This document shows, piece after piece, positions 1 to 8,141 of a stretch of 64,000 nt of DNA. Below the pieces are notes generated by a model. That model did not search any database. It was given only the letters and a program-made list of their open reading frames with translations, and was not told the origin of the DNA. The number at the start of each line of letters is the position of its first letter. The first letter of the stretch is position 1. This stretch comes from Planococcus kocurii (GTDB taxonomy: Bacteria; Bacillota; Bacilli; Bacillales_A; Planococcaceae), in the NCBI RefSeq assembly GCF_001465835.2, contig NZ_CP013661.2, positions 2,224,501 to 2,288,500 on the forward strand. The letters are read 5' to 3'. The position numbers and the translations under genes are program-made.

Positions 1-1
1 A

Positions 2-337
2 TTCTATAGCGAACTGCTACCACTACTGGGCTATGTATTATTTCAGGAGTGGGAACAAGGGTTCAGCTACAAATCAGGTCCTACCTATCTTGTTTTTGTT
101 CAAACACAAGAGGAATTCTTACAAACGTCTTTTCATCGCAAAAAAACCGGATTGAATCATTTGGCGTTTCATGCAATTTCATGTGCGCAAGTAGACGAAA
201 TGACTGAAAAAATGAGACAATTGGGTGTGCGAATTTTATACGAAGACCTTCATCCCTATGCAGGTGGACCAAATTGTTATGCAGTTTTTCTAGAGGGACC
301 TGATCGTTTGAAAATCGAAATTGTAGCACCGATTTAA
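2..337 (+). CDS. VOC (glyoxalase/dioxygenase-like) family protein, 5' end outside window
   Basis: The reading frame is open from base 2, so the true start lies upstream. About 111 residues are visible. They show the second half of a vicinal-oxygen-chelate fold: a HLAFH segment supplies the usual metal-ligand histidine, and the strand ending in KIEIVAP supplies the usual glutamate. The phrase GPDRLKIEIV is typical of small single-domain members. These proteins bind a divalent metal and act as lyases, dioxygenases or resistance proteins; nothing here fixes the substrate. The next gene starts 61 bases downstream on the same strand. The family call is fairly sure and the function is unknown. Confidence 0.75.
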   Translation, partial: FYSELLPLLGYVLFQEWEQGFSYKSGPTYLVFVQTQEEFLQTSFHRKKTGLNHLAFHAISCAQVDEMTEKMRQLGVRILYEDLHPYAGGPNCYAVFLEGPDRLKIEIVAPI

Positions 338-398
338 GTAGATTAAAAGATGGAGCCGACTCCAATTGTTCGAATGAGAATTGAATAGAGGTTAGTTT

Positions 399-1223
399 AT
401 GAAAAAAATGATCGGACTTATGTTGTTAGTGTTACTAGTGGGGAGTGGCATTTGGGTCAGTAACAAGTGGGTGCAAACTACGGAATACACGGTAGCTTCT
501 AAAGAGTTGCCAGTTGCTTTTGATGGAGCAACTGTTGTTCAGGTATCGGACTTGCACAATGCCACCTTCGGAAAAGATCAATCTTCACTGATTGAAAAGG
601 TATCGGCAGCCAATCCGGACGTCATTTTTTTGACGGGCGATCTTATCGATAGTAATCGTTATGATTTGGAGGCTAGCTTGGTGTTAGTTGATGCGCTTGT
701 GGAGATGAGTAAAGTGTATTACGTGACGGGAAACCACGAAGTGGCTTCCAATAAGATTGAGGAAATAACAGCTGCGTTACGTAAACGGGACGTCGTGGTT
801 TTGGAAGATGAGCAAGTTGAATGGAAAAAAGCACAATCGTCAATCCAGATTGCAGGAATTAACGATCCTTTGACAGAGCCTGAGATACACGAAGACGAAG
901 CTACACAGGGGAGTCTTGAGCATGCGCAACTGACTGACAATTTTACCTTGTTGCTAGCACATCGTCCTGAATATTTTCCGATTTATGCAGAAGCTGGAGT
1001 AGATGTAGTGTTTTCAGGACATGCCCACGGCGGACAAATTCGAATTCCTGGCCTTGGCGGTTTAGTTGCTCCAGGACAAGGCTGGTTTCCGAAAGTAACG
1101 GAAGGGATCTTTGACAAAGATCAATCGAAAATGGTTGTTAGCCGTGGCCTTGGCAATAGTACTTTTCCCGTTCGTATTTTTAATCTGCCTGAAATTGTCG
1201 TAGTGACATTGAAGAAAGAGTAA
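399..1223 (+). CDS. Membrane-anchored metallophosphoesterase (YkuE-like)
   Basis: 274 residues. An N-terminal hydrophobic stretch (about residues 4-20) after a basic start acts as a signal anchor, so the catalytic domain should face outward. Calcineurin-type metal motifs appear in order: SDLH (D51, H53), GD (D81), GNHE (111-114) and GHAHGG (207-212). The family hydrolyses phosphate mono- or diesters with two bound metals; YkuE of Bacillus subtilis is the nearest named type and is reported to be wall-associated. The ATG follows a weak AGAGG-type site. A long imperfect hairpin overlaps the stop codon. The substrate cannot be inferred from context. Confidence 0.85.
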   Translation: MKKMIGLMLLVLLVGSGIWVSNKWVQTTEYTVASKELPVAFDGATVVQVSDLHNATFGKDQSSLIEKVSAANPDVIFLTGDLIDSNRYDLEASLVLVDALVEMSKVYYVTGNHEVASNKIEEITAALRKRDVVVLEDEQVEWKKAQSSIQIAGINDPLTEPEIHEDEATQGSLEHAQLTDNFTLLLAHRPEYFPIYAEAGVDVVFSGHAHGGQIRIPGLGGLVAPGQGWFPKVTEGIFDKDQSKMVVSRGLGNSTFPVRIFNLPEIVVVTLKKE

Positions 1224-1253
1224 AGCAAAAGTCGACGCAGCTTTTCTTTCTTC
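1211..1253 (+). terminator. Possible imperfect terminator hairpin
   Basis: GAAGAAAG (1211-1218) pairs with CTTTCTTC (1246-1253), and an inner AAAGC pairs with GCTTT. The stem overlaps the end of the phosphoesterase gene. There is no clean T run after it, so it may be weak. Confidence 0.35.
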
Positions 1254-1335
1254 AATAATCATCTGACCATCTTTTTGAATCTAGAGATGCCTGATAGTCT
1301 GAGATAATGAACGCAAACAAGGAGGTCTACTTAAC

Positions 1336-1824
1336 GTGATTAAAAAAAGAGAAGTGACATTGCACCGCTACTCCTCCAAACGATCAATCGGTTACGATTT
1401 GCCAACACATCAGCTGGAATTTACACGATTGCCTATAGAAATTATTGAAAAAGATGCCAACGATCCGTTAAAGCATTTTATTATTATTAAAGCACGCGGA
1501 GAAGATGCCGGTTTTTTCGAATTGGATGAATCGGAAGACCGTAAAAAATATTCGAACAACCCAAAAGCCTTATTGTTGAGAGGGTTTTCTGTGAATCCAA
1601 AATATCAGGGGCGAGGAATTGCGACAGGGTCTATCTATGCACTGCCAGAGTTTATGGAAATGGAGTTTCCAGATTTTGATCAAGTGGTGCTAGGCGTCAA
1701 TGCGCGTAACATCCCTGCACAACGCTTGTATCAAAAAGCGGGATTCGAAGATACAGGTAGACGAATTATGCGCTCTAAAGGAGAGCAACTTGTAATGTCT
1801 TTATACACCAATAAAGCCAAGTGA
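1336..1824 (+). CDS. GNAT family N-acetyltransferase
   Basis: 162 residues starting at a GTG, 10 bases after a good GGAGG site (1320-1325). The acetyl-CoA binding motif is visible as RGFSVNPKYQGRGIATG (around residues 85-101), followed by the LGVNARNIPAQRLYQKAGF segment that is typical of the C-terminal half of the fold. The substrate is not evident; the family acetylates amines of antibiotics, amino acids or proteins. It is a stand-alone gene: its own terminator overlaps the 3' end and a convergent gene follows. Confidence 0.88.
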   Translation: MIKKREVTLHRYSSKRSIGYDLPTHQLEFTRLPIEIIEKDANDPLKHFIIIKARGEDAGFFELDESEDRKKYSNNPKALLLRGFSVNPKYQGRGIATGSIYALPEFMEMEFPDFDQVVLGVNARNIPAQRLYQKAGFEDTGRRIMRSKGEQLVMSLYTNKAK

Positions 1825-1857
1825 GATATCGTTTCTCACTTGGCTTTATTGATTTTT
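1810..1857 (+). terminator. Intrinsic terminator overlapping the GNAT stop codon
   Basis: AATAAAGCCAAGTGAGA (1810-1826) pairs perfectly with TCTCACTTGGCTTTATT (1834-1850), giving a 17-bp stem that contains the TGA stop, followed by GATTTTTT. The stem is symmetric enough to serve the convergent gene as well. Confidence 0.85.
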
Positions 1858-1890
1858 TAAAAGAATCACGTTTCTAGGGCTTCCAGTTTT

Positions 1891-2214
1891 TTATCCGAAA
1901 TAAAGATACTTATGCAAGTTGCAGCCTGGATTAAAAGGCAAAGTACAGCTAGGGCAAATAGATGCACAGGCTAAATATTCATCGATAGTAAGTTCATGCC
2001 CACAGCTCCCGCACAGCACTGCTTTTTCTTGGAACCGGTCTTTTGGCCAAACTTGGTGGTTGCCACAGCCTATAGCTTGGTGGCATTCGAAGCAGGGGAA
2101 GTATTGCTGACAGCAAAAAAACTTGATGGCAATTCGATCGATGGCTGAATGGTAATGAGCACAACGTGTTTCCGCATCTACGCTGACGCCTTTCACTGTG
2201 TGGTGATGAGACAT
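1891..2214 (-). CDS. CHY-type zinc finger protein
   Basis: 107 residues with about twelve Cys and many His in the spacing of the CHY zinc finger: RCAHYH near residue 18, FFCC and CFECH around 32-43, then LCGSCG, CASICPSC and FNPGC towards the end. The family is small and binds several zinc ions; eukaryotic members include Hot13, which helps metal handling in the mitochondrial intermembrane space. Bacterial members stand alone and have no settled role. The gene is convergent with the GNAT gene and divergent from the riboflavin leader. Confidence 0.85.
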   Translation of the reverse strand: MSHHHTVKGVSVDAETRCAHYHSAIDRIAIKFFCCQQYFPCFECHQAIGCGNHQVWPKDRFQEKAVLCGSCGHELTIDEYLACASICPSCTLPFNPGCNLHKYLYFG

Positions 2215-2375
2215 AGTAACTCGTCCTTTCTGAAATGGCGATATGCTTTAAAATAGACAGTTGTTTGAGGGATATAGAATTCGAGTTGGCTGGAGTTCGT
2301 CGGAAATATCAGCTAAATTTATATGGTTCAGTTTCTTTCTATGCTACTATTAAAAAGACGAAACTACGAATCTAA

Positions 2376-2540
2376 TTCTTCGGGGCAAGGTGAAATTCCT
2401 TACCGGCGGTGAGCAGGAAACTGCAAGTCCGTGACCCGGTTGGACGATGGCAAGCATAGGCCACTATGTTTTAAACGTCCAAACGGTGGAGCTGGTGAAA
2501 TTCCGGCACCGACAGTTACAGTCTGGATGGGAGAAGAATT
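2376..2540 (+). promoter_or_regulatory. FMN riboswitch (RFN element)
   Basis: The RFN signature blocks are present in order: TTCGGGGCAAGG, TGAAATTCCTTACCGGCGGT, AAACTGCAAGTCCGTGACCC, GTGGAGCTGGTGAAATTCC, and GACAGTTACAGTCTGGATGG, then GAGAAGAATTTAGAG. This aptamer binds FMN and represses downstream genes. The start of the ribE-ribB-ribH genes downstream agrees. No clear terminator stem lies between the aptamer and the AGGAGG at 2592, so control may act on translation. A candidate extended -10 (TGCTACTAT, 2343-2351) lies just upstream. Confidence 0.96.
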
Positions 2541-2604
2541 TAGAGATCGGCTTCGTTATGTGCCTCTTCTTTTCAATGTGTTGAAATTGAAAGGAGGAAT
2601 TTGT

Positions 2605-2886
2605 ATGACCAAACACCTTTATCAGGGAGTAGTCTCTGGAAATACAAGTCAACGGTCTTTAACCCTGCTCATTCTCTCAGTGGAAAACGAGCTTCTTCAA
2701 GGTACGAAAAATGGCCGTCTACTTGGCCAACTTGATAAAGAAGCAGGGCACATTGTGTTATGGATTCAAACCCTTCTGAAATATTCTTTCCTCACCACCC
2801 ATACGCCCCATGGTGGAAAGCACCCGAAAACTCGTAAGACCCCAATTGAATACACTTTAGCGAACAGATTGGAGGAGTATGCCTAA
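2605..2886 (+). CDS. Small ORF in the ribD position, possibly a degraded RibD fragment
   Basis: 93 residues from an ATG with an excellent AGGAGG site (2592-2597); its stop codon abuts the ribE start. In related operons this slot holds ribD (about 360 residues). The protein shows only faint RibD-like spacing: GNTSQRSL near residue 12 resembles the GQTxxNPLVG segment, and 55 residues later TPHGGKHPK resembles the PCSHxGKTPP zinc motif, which lies 56 residues on in RibD. The catalytic HAE and the zinc cysteines are absent. It could therefore be a collapsed, inactive ribD or an unrelated small gene. The frame continues open upstream into the riboswitch, but that part is not credible as coding. 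The similarity was judged by eye only. Confidence 0.5.
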   Translation: MTKHLYQGVVSGNTSQRSLTLLILSVENELLQGTKNGRLLGQLDKEAGHIVLWIQTLLKYSFLTTHTPHGGKHPKTRKTPIEYTLANRLEEYA

Positions 2887-3516
2887 ATGTTTACAGGTAT
2901 TGTTGAAGAACTTGGACATGTTGCCTCAGTTCGCTCTAAGCCACAAGCAATGGAGTTAACCATTTCCTGTGCGCTAATTTTAGAAGACGTTAAGCGCGGA
3001 GACAGTATTTCCATTAACGGAGTTTGTTTAACTGTATCGACCTTTACTTCTAATACTTTCACAGTTGATGTGATTCCAGAAACGGTCAAATCTTCAACGA
3101 TGAAGGAATTGAAAGCAGGTTCCCGGGTAAATCTTGAACGCGCTATGCCAGCTAATGGACGTTTTGGCGGTCATTTTGTTAGTGGACATATTGATGGCGT
3201 CGGCGTTATCCGATCTGTGAAAAAAGAAGCAAATGCGATCACTAAAACAATCGAGCTTGAACCTCAGTTGTTGAAGTATATGATGCTAAAAGGATCGATC
3301 GCAGTAGATGGTACTTCTTTGACTATTTTTGCTGTTAGCCATAATACTGTGACGATTTCTCTTATTCCGACGACGCAAGAAGATTCGCTATTAGGAGAAA
3401 AAGGCATTGGTGAAAAGGTCAATATCGAATGTGATTTATTGGCAAAGTATACCGAGCGAATTCAAACAGCAGAACCGAAAATCAGCAGAAGCTGGCTAGC
3501 AGAAAACGGATTTTAA
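2887..3516 (+). CDS. ribE: Riboflavin synthase alpha chain
   Basis: 209 residues, the usual length. The diagnostic start [10 protein letters not shown] and the internal repeat of two lumazine-binding domains are visible: SINGVCLTV with [10 protein letters not shown] in the first, and [10 protein letters not shown] in the second. The enzyme dismutates two molecules of 6,7-dimethyl-8-ribityllumazine to riboflavin and a pyrimidine. The ATG directly follows the stop of the preceding small ORF, and ribB follows after 17 bases, so the genes are co-transcribed under the FMN riboswitch. Confidence 0.96.
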   Translation: MFTGIVEELGHVASVRSKPQAMELTISCALILEDVKRGDSISINGVCLTVSTFTSNTFTVDVIPETVKSSTMKELKAGSRVNLERAMPANGRFGGHFVSGHIDGVGVIRSVKKEANAITKTIELEPQLLKYMMLKGSIAVDGTSLTIFAVSHNTVTISLIPTTQEDSLLGEKGIGEKVNIECDLLAKYTERIQTAEPKISRSWLAENGF

Positions 3517-3533
3517 AAGGAGGCGCAACACAG

Positions 3534-4154
3534 ATGTTTTACACGGTAGAAAAAGCCATTGAAGATTTAAAGAATGGTAAAGCCATTATTGTCATTGATG
3601 ATGAAGATCGAGAAAATGAAGGCGATTTTGTTGCTTTGGCAGAATTCGCTTCACCTGAAATCGTCAATTTGATGGCGACCGAAGGAAGAGGTTTGATCTG
3701 CGTACCACTTGCCCAATCAATCGCCCAAAACTTACAAATTGGTCTAATGACGGACCATAATACAGATGAGTATGGTACTGCTTTTACAATCAGTGTGGAT
3801 CATAAAGATACGACGACAGGCATTAGTGCTTTTGAACGCTCTCATACAATTACAAGCTTAGTCAAGCCAACTGCGAAAGCAACAGACTTTAAACGTCCGG
3901 GTCATGTTTTCCCGTTGATCGCAAAAGATGGCGGCGTCCTTGAACGAACAGGACATACTGAGGCAGCAGTAGATCTAGCGAAGCTTGCAGGTTCACCTCC
4001 AGCAGGAGTTATATGTGAAATTATGAATGCTGATGGAACGATGGCGCGTGTTAACGATTTGTTACAAGTGTCAGAACGTCTCGGTCTTGGTATTTTAACG
4101 ATTAAAGATTTAGTAACGTACCAACAAGAACAGCAAAACATGACAACTTATTAA
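3534..4154 (+). CDS. ribB: 3,4-dihydroxy-2-butanone-4-phosphate synthase, RibB domain only
   Basis: 206 residues. Motifs of DHBP synthase are complete: [13 protein letters not shown] (metal and ribulose 5-phosphate binding), the loop around [13 protein letters not shown], and [11 protein letters not shown] near the C-terminus. In most Bacillales this gene encodes a RibBA fusion of about 400 residues with GTP cyclohydrolase II behind RibB. Here the protein stops soon after the RibB domain ([12 protein letters not shown]), and ribH starts 23 bases later, so the RibA half has been cleanly lost. It makes the four-carbon unit used by lumazine synthase. AGGAGG precedes the ATG. Confidence 0.94.
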   Translation: MFYTVEKAIEDLKNGKAIIVIDDEDRENEGDFVALAEFASPEIVNLMATEGRGLICVPLAQSIAQNLQIGLMTDHNTDEYGTAFTISVDHKDTTTGISAFERSHTITSLVKPTAKATDFKRPGHVFPLIAKDGGVLERTGHTEAAVDLAKLAGSPPAGVICEIMNADGTMARVNDLLQVSERLGLGILTIKDLVTYQQEQQNMTTY

Positions 4155-4177
4155 TCTACTAGAGGAGATGGACTTAA

Positions 4178-4642
4178 ATGACGATACATTTTGAAGGATA
4201 TTTAAATGGTGAAGGTTTACGAATTGGAATTGTAGTTGGTCGTTTTAATGAATTTATTACAAGTAAATTATTAAGTGGGGCAGAAGATGCTTTAAAACGT
4301 CATGGCGTTGGAGAAGAGGATGTATCGATTGCTTGGGTACCTGGAGCTTTCGAAATTCCGCTTGTAGCGAAAAAAATGGCGATGAGTGGAAATTTTGATG
4401 CCATTGTTACGTTAGGAACAGTCATCAGAGGCGCAACTCCTCATTTTGACTATGTTTGCAGCGAAGTCGCTAAAGGTGTTTCAAGAGCGAGTGACCATGC
4501 AGATATTCCAGTCATTTTTGGTGTTTTAACAACAGATTCTATTGAACAGGCGATTGAACGCGCTGGAACAAAAGCTGGAAACAAAGGTTGGGAATCAGCA
4601 GCAGGTGCTATTGAAATGGCAAACTTGATGAAAAAATTATAA
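4178..4642 (+). CDS. ribH: 6,7-dimethyl-8-ribityllumazine synthase
   Basis: 154 residues, the normal size. Family landmarks are [10 protein letters not shown] near residue 20, WVPGAFEIP near 50, [15 protein letters not shown] around 80-95 with the catalytic His, and GNKGWE near the end. The enzyme condenses the pyrimidine amine with DHBP and forms large hollow capsids in Bacillales. It is the last gene of the riboswitch operon and is followed directly by a strong terminator. It needs a pyrimidine substrate whose synthesis is not encoded in this operon. Confidence 0.96.
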   Translation: MTIHFEGYLNGEGLRIGIVVGRFNEFITSKLLSGAEDALKRHGVGEEDVSIAWVPGAFEIPLVAKKMAMSGNFDAIVTLGTVIRGATPHFDYVCSEVAKGVSRASDHADIPVIFGVLTTDSIEQAIERAGTKAGNKGWESAAGAIEMANLMKKL

Positions 4643-4648
4643 TTTATG

Positions 4649-4677
4649 ACTCCTGAGCTTTTGCTCAGGAGTTTTTT
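4649..4677 (+). terminator. Intrinsic terminator of the rib operon
   Basis: ACTCCTGAGC (4649-4658) pairs with GCTCAGGAGT (4663-4672) across a TTTT loop, and a run of seven T ends at 4678. Confidence 0.9.
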
Positions 4678-4799
4678 TGAGGTTAAAAGACGAGATTTGG
4701 GGAATGTGATAGGTAAAGGAAGTGTATGATGGTTATAAAGAAGCGAAACATTCTAGGTTTTGAATTCGAACCAATGAAAATCACAAGAGGATGATGAGT

Positions 4800-5330
4800 A
4801 TGGAAAAAACAATTTACTTAATTAGACATTGCCAAGCAACCGGACAGGCACCGGACGCGGACTTGACTGCAATGGGGCAAAAGCAAGCAGAAGAATTAGC
4901 AAGATTTCTTCAACAACGACAGATTATCCATTTTGTTTCGAGTCCGTTTACACGGGCTATCCAATCGATTGAACCGGCAGCAGACCAACAAGATTTACCG
5001 ATTCGAATTGATGAGCGTTTGGCTGAACGAGTGTTGAGCTCTGAAGATTTGCCAGACTGGATGAAAAAATTAGAAGAGTCTTTTAATGATGACAACGTAA
5101 AATTCACTGGAGGCGAATCAGGGAAAGAGGCAGCAGACCGTGCCATGGAAGCATTGAGTGAAATGGATGACATGACTGCAGCGGTAACTCATGGCAATTT
5201 GTTGGGCTTACTATTAAAACGAATTGACGACGATTATGGGTTTTTGGAGTGGCAAAAGCTGACTAATCCTGATATTTATAAAGTGATAATAAAAGATGGC
5301 CACCTTTTTGCACATCGCGTGTGGAAATAA
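4800..5330 (+). CDS. Histidine phosphatase (phosphoglycerate-mutase-like) family protein
   Basis: About 176 residues. Three in-frame ATGs occur (4791, 4794, 4800); the third has the best spacing from GAGG at 4787-4790 and directly gives MEKTIYLIRHCQATG. R9-H10 is the catalytic RH pair; the usual third residue G is replaced by C. SSPFTRAIQS near residue 50 and AVTHGNLLGL near 125 complete the active site. The family removes phosphate from sugars, nucleotides or proteins. The gene stands alone between the rib terminator and a convergent gene, so the substrate is open. Confidence 0.85.
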   Translation: MEKTIYLIRHCQATGQAPDADLTAMGQKQAEELARFLQQRQIIHFVSSPFTRAIQSIEPAADQQDLPIRIDERLAERVLSSEDLPDWMKKLEESFNDDNVKFTGGESGKEAADRAMEALSEMDDMTAAVTHGNLLGLLLKRIDDDYGFLEWQKLTNPDIYKVIIKDGHLFAHRVWK

Positions 5331-5338
5331 GTACATAG

Positions 5339-5366
5339 AAAAACCGGCAGTACTTTCGCTGCCGGC
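5339..5366 (-). terminator. Terminator for the flavodoxin-like gene
   Basis: CCGGCAG (5344-5350) pairs with CTGCCGG (5359-5365); read on the minus strand the stem is followed by five U (5339-5343). It lies between two convergent genes. Confidence 0.7.
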
Positions 5367-5375
5367 TGCTTAGGT

Positions 5376-5996
5376 TTAAAGTGTATTGCCTTCATTCGGA
5401 ATTGGATTGTTCTTAAGCATACCGGCCAAATGATAAGTATTGTAGGCAAGTCGTTGAATCGCTGCTTTAGTAAACTCATTTTCTCTGCCAGCATCCATAT
5501 AAGAAGCTCCAGGACCTGCTTCACCAACCCAATAAGCATCAACGTTCGGTGGAATGACAAACCCGATATGAGAAAGGGCGTAAAGAACGGATGCAGCAGC
5601 ATGCTTAGCGCCGTCTTCGTTACCCGTGATTGCAACACCGCCAACTTTATTGTAGAAAACGGATTGTCCTTTATCATTGGTGACGCTGCTACTGCCATAA
5701 AGACGTTCAATGGTTTGCGTAGCCAATGAACTTTTTTCTCCGAGCCATAAGGGTGTACCGATAATGACAATGTCTGCTGCCATGACTTTTTCAAATACTT
5801 TAGGCCATTCATCGCCTTCACCCATATCTTCTTGAACACCGTAAGCAACGTCATAATCGGCCAAGCGGACAATTTCTGATTCTACTCCTAGTTGATTGTA
5901 ATGAACTTGAACATCATTGATGAAACCTTCTGTGTGAGAAGGGTCCTTTGAACTTTTTAGTGAAGTATTGATGAAAAGTGCTTTTAATGTTTGCAT
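5376..5996 (-). CDS. Flavodoxin-like NAD(P)H-dependent oxidoreductase
   Basis: 206 residues with a flavodoxin-like fold. An N-terminal beta strand leads into a phosphate-binding loop (FINTSLKSSKDPSHTEGF), then DIVIIGTPLWLGEKSS around residues 75-90, which contacts the FMN ring, and VGGVAITGNEDGAKHA around 118-133. The family uses FMN for two-electron reduction of quinones, nitro or azo compounds. It is a single gene, convergent with the phosphatase, with its own terminator. No regulator is adjacent. The exact substrate cannot be told. Confidence 0.85.
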   Translation of the reverse strand: MQTLKALFINTSLKSSKDPSHTEGFINDVQVHYNQLGVESEIVRLADYDVAYGVQEDMGEGDEWPKVFEKVMAADIVIIGTPLWLGEKSSLATQTIERLYGSSSVTNDKGQSVFYNKVGGVAITGNEDGAKHAAASVLYALSHIGFVIPPNVDAYWVGEAGPGASYMDAGRENEFTKAAIQRLAYNTYHLAGMLKNNPIPNEGNTL

Positions 5997-6259
5997 CGTA
6001 TCGCTCCCTTTAGGTAGTCAGGTTCTAAAAATAAGTTAACAATCGTTTTTCCGATAGAGTGTTAAGCAAATCAGTCCACGCTTATGTAATAAGCATCAAA
6101 ATAATTTGCACGATATCTTCTTGAACAACTGTAGAAAATAAGAGCCTGCTTATCATTAAGTCTGTCTTGCCTTGCATATACATTTAACTATTCCCTTTTT
6201 AACTAACTATATGCAACATTCAACTTTAAATGATCGTCTTTAGAAATGAGGTGTTTTAA

Positions 6260-8080
6260 ATGAAGAAAACAGCTGTCATGCCATATATACTCATTTTTTT
6301 CTTATTGTTTATTAAAATAAGTGCTTTTCGCGTGCTCATTTTTGACGCGAAATCCTTTTGGCATATTGCTTTGGTTGAATTTCCACTATGGGCTTTCTTG
6401 CTGTCAGTGGTATTACTGGTAGCTCATAAACAACTGTGGCAAGCAGTATGGATTTTTAACTTATTGGTCTCCATCATCTTCTTCACTGTCACACTTTATC
6501 TGCGCTATTATTCTACGATTCCTTCTTACTATGATTTACAACAAGCGACTCAGTCTAGCTCTGTCAGCAATACCATTGCGATGCTATCAACTCCATGGGA
6601 TTTCTTGTTTTTCCTAGATGCTGTTTTGCTCGTATTCCTTGCTCGTCGTTGGAGAAAACCGGTGAAATTGCCGGCGATAAAACATATAGCTATTAGCATG
6701 GCGGTCATATCAGCAATATCAATTGGTTACGCTATCGAGCAGCCAGTTATTGACGTTTCCTATTTCGCAAAAGAAAACGGCTTTCTCCAATCTCAAGTAG
6801 TTCAACTGTATAATCGCTCGACCGATACGGCTCATGCCTCTTCGACTAAGTTATCGGAAAAAAAACTGGAGGAACTTAAAGGCAATAAATATGTGAAAGT
6901 GAGTGAACAAGAAAGTTTTGGAAGGGCTGAAGGACGAAACTTATTCGTTATTCAAGTAGAGTCTTTACAGAATTTCGTCATTGGCAAGACGTTGAATGGC
7001 CAAGAAATTACACCAAATCTTAATAACCTGTTAAGTGAAAGTGCTTATTTTTCAAACGTTTTCCAACAAATAGGAGCTGGTACGACTTCTGACGCGGAAT
7101 GGATTGTTAACACTGGTTTGTATCCGCAAGGAATGATTCCTACAGCCAATAGTCTTTCAGGAAAGGAAGCACCTTCACTTGCACGAACATTGAAAAAAGA
7201 GGGCTACGGTTCTGCTACCTATCACGCAGATGATGTGACTTTTTGGAATCGTGACGTTCTTTATCCGGTTCTTGGTTATGAAGAGGTGTTCTCGATTGAT
7301 GACATCCCGAACGTTAAAAATGTCGGTTTTGGTCCTGCGGATGAAGTGCTGTTTCGTTTTGCTGCAGATGAACTTCCACGCCAGCTCGAAACCTATGAAC
7401 GCATTTACGCGAATATTGTAACCGTTACGAGTCATACACCATTTGAATTGCCATCATCTATGCAGCATCTAACTTTGCCAATTGAATACGAAGGCATGTA
7501 TGTTGGAAATTACCTGCAATCAATTCGTTACGCAGACGAACAGATTGGTTTTTTCATTCAGGAACTAAAAGATCGTGGAATTTATGACGAATCCCTAATT
7601 GTTATTCTAGGTGATCATTCAGGTATGCATGGTACATTAGTGACTAAAGAAGACCAGCAGTTATTGAGTGACTTTCTCGGACATGACTACTCATTAAAAG
7701 ATCAATTTACTATTCCGCTTATTTTTACTGGGGGAAACTTGTTTGAAGAAAAAGAACTGACGCGTTTGGGCGGTCAGACAGACATTATGCCAACTGTGTT
7801 AGCATTACTCGGAATTGAACACAATGCCTCGGTGATGGGACACAATCTGTTTGAGTACAAAAAGAATTTACTGGGTATGCGTTATTACATGCCAGGAGGT
7901 TCTTATATTCAGTCTGAACAATTGTACAAAGCGCCTGGCGCGAAACTGCCAGGTGTACTACACGATTTGAAAACGATGGATGAACGTAGAAAAAATAGTG
8001 ATGCGAAAAAACATCGTAAAGATACAGAAACTTTGATGAACTATGCAGATACTTTGCTGACAGACTATATGAAGGACTAA
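6260..8080 (+). CDS. LTA synthase family sulfatase-fold membrane enzyme
   Basis: 606 residues. Five membrane segments fill residues 5-160, followed by an extracellular sulfatase-fold domain. Metal and catalytic residues of lipoteichoic acid synthases can be seen: VIQVES (E234), GAGTTSDAEW (catalytic Thr about 276), YHADDVTFWNR (around 320) and GDHSGMHG (about 450). The enzyme polymerises glycerol phosphate from phosphatidylglycerol onto a glycolipid. Bacillales carry several paralogues (LtaS, YfnI, YqgS and the primase YvgJ), and I cannot say which this is. ATG follows a GAGG site. A charged C-terminal tail rich in Lys and Arg lies after the catalytic domain. Confidence 0.9.
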   Translation: MKKTAVMPYILIFFLLFIKISAFRVLIFDAKSFWHIALVEFPLWAFLLSVVLLVAHKQLWQAVWIFNLLVSIIFFTVTLYLRYYSTIPSYYDLQQATQSSSVSNTIAMLSTPWDFLFFLDAVLLVFLARRWRKPVKLPAIKHIAISMAVISAISIGYAIEQPVIDVSYFAKENGFLQSQVVQLYNRSTDTAHASSTKLSEKKLEELKGNKYVKVSEQESFGRAEGRNLFVIQVESLQNFVIGKTLNGQEITPNLNNLLSESAYFSNVFQQIGAGTTSDAEWIVNTGLYPQGMIPTANSLSGKEAPSLARTLKKEGYGSATYHADDVTFWNRDVLYPVLGYEEVFSIDDIPNVKNVGFGPADEVLFRFAADELPRQLETYERIYANIVTVTSHTPFELPSSMQHLTLPIEYEGMYVGNYLQSIRYADEQIGFFIQELKDRGIYDESLIVILGDHSGMHGTLVTKEDQQLLSDFLGHDYSLKDQFTIPLIFTGGNLFEEKELTRLGGQTDIMPTVLALLGIEHNASVMGHNLFEYKKNLLGMRYYMPGGSYIQSEQLYKAPGAKLPGVLHDLKTMDERRKNSDAKKHRKDTETLMNYADTLLTDYMKD

Positions 8081-8141
8081 GTTCGCTCGTCTAAAAAAAA
8101 GATTATAATAGTCAGTAGATGAGAGACGAGGGGGGCTGTCT

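Noticed and set aside
2431..2604. Open frame extending the small rib ORF upstream
   Set aside because: It runs through the FMN riboswitch aptamer; the AGGAGG before ATG 2605 marks the real start.
5276..5872. 198-codon minus-strand ORF overlapping the flavodoxin-like gene
   Set aside because: It is in another frame of the same strand as a clear family member and shows no family signature; a shadow frame.
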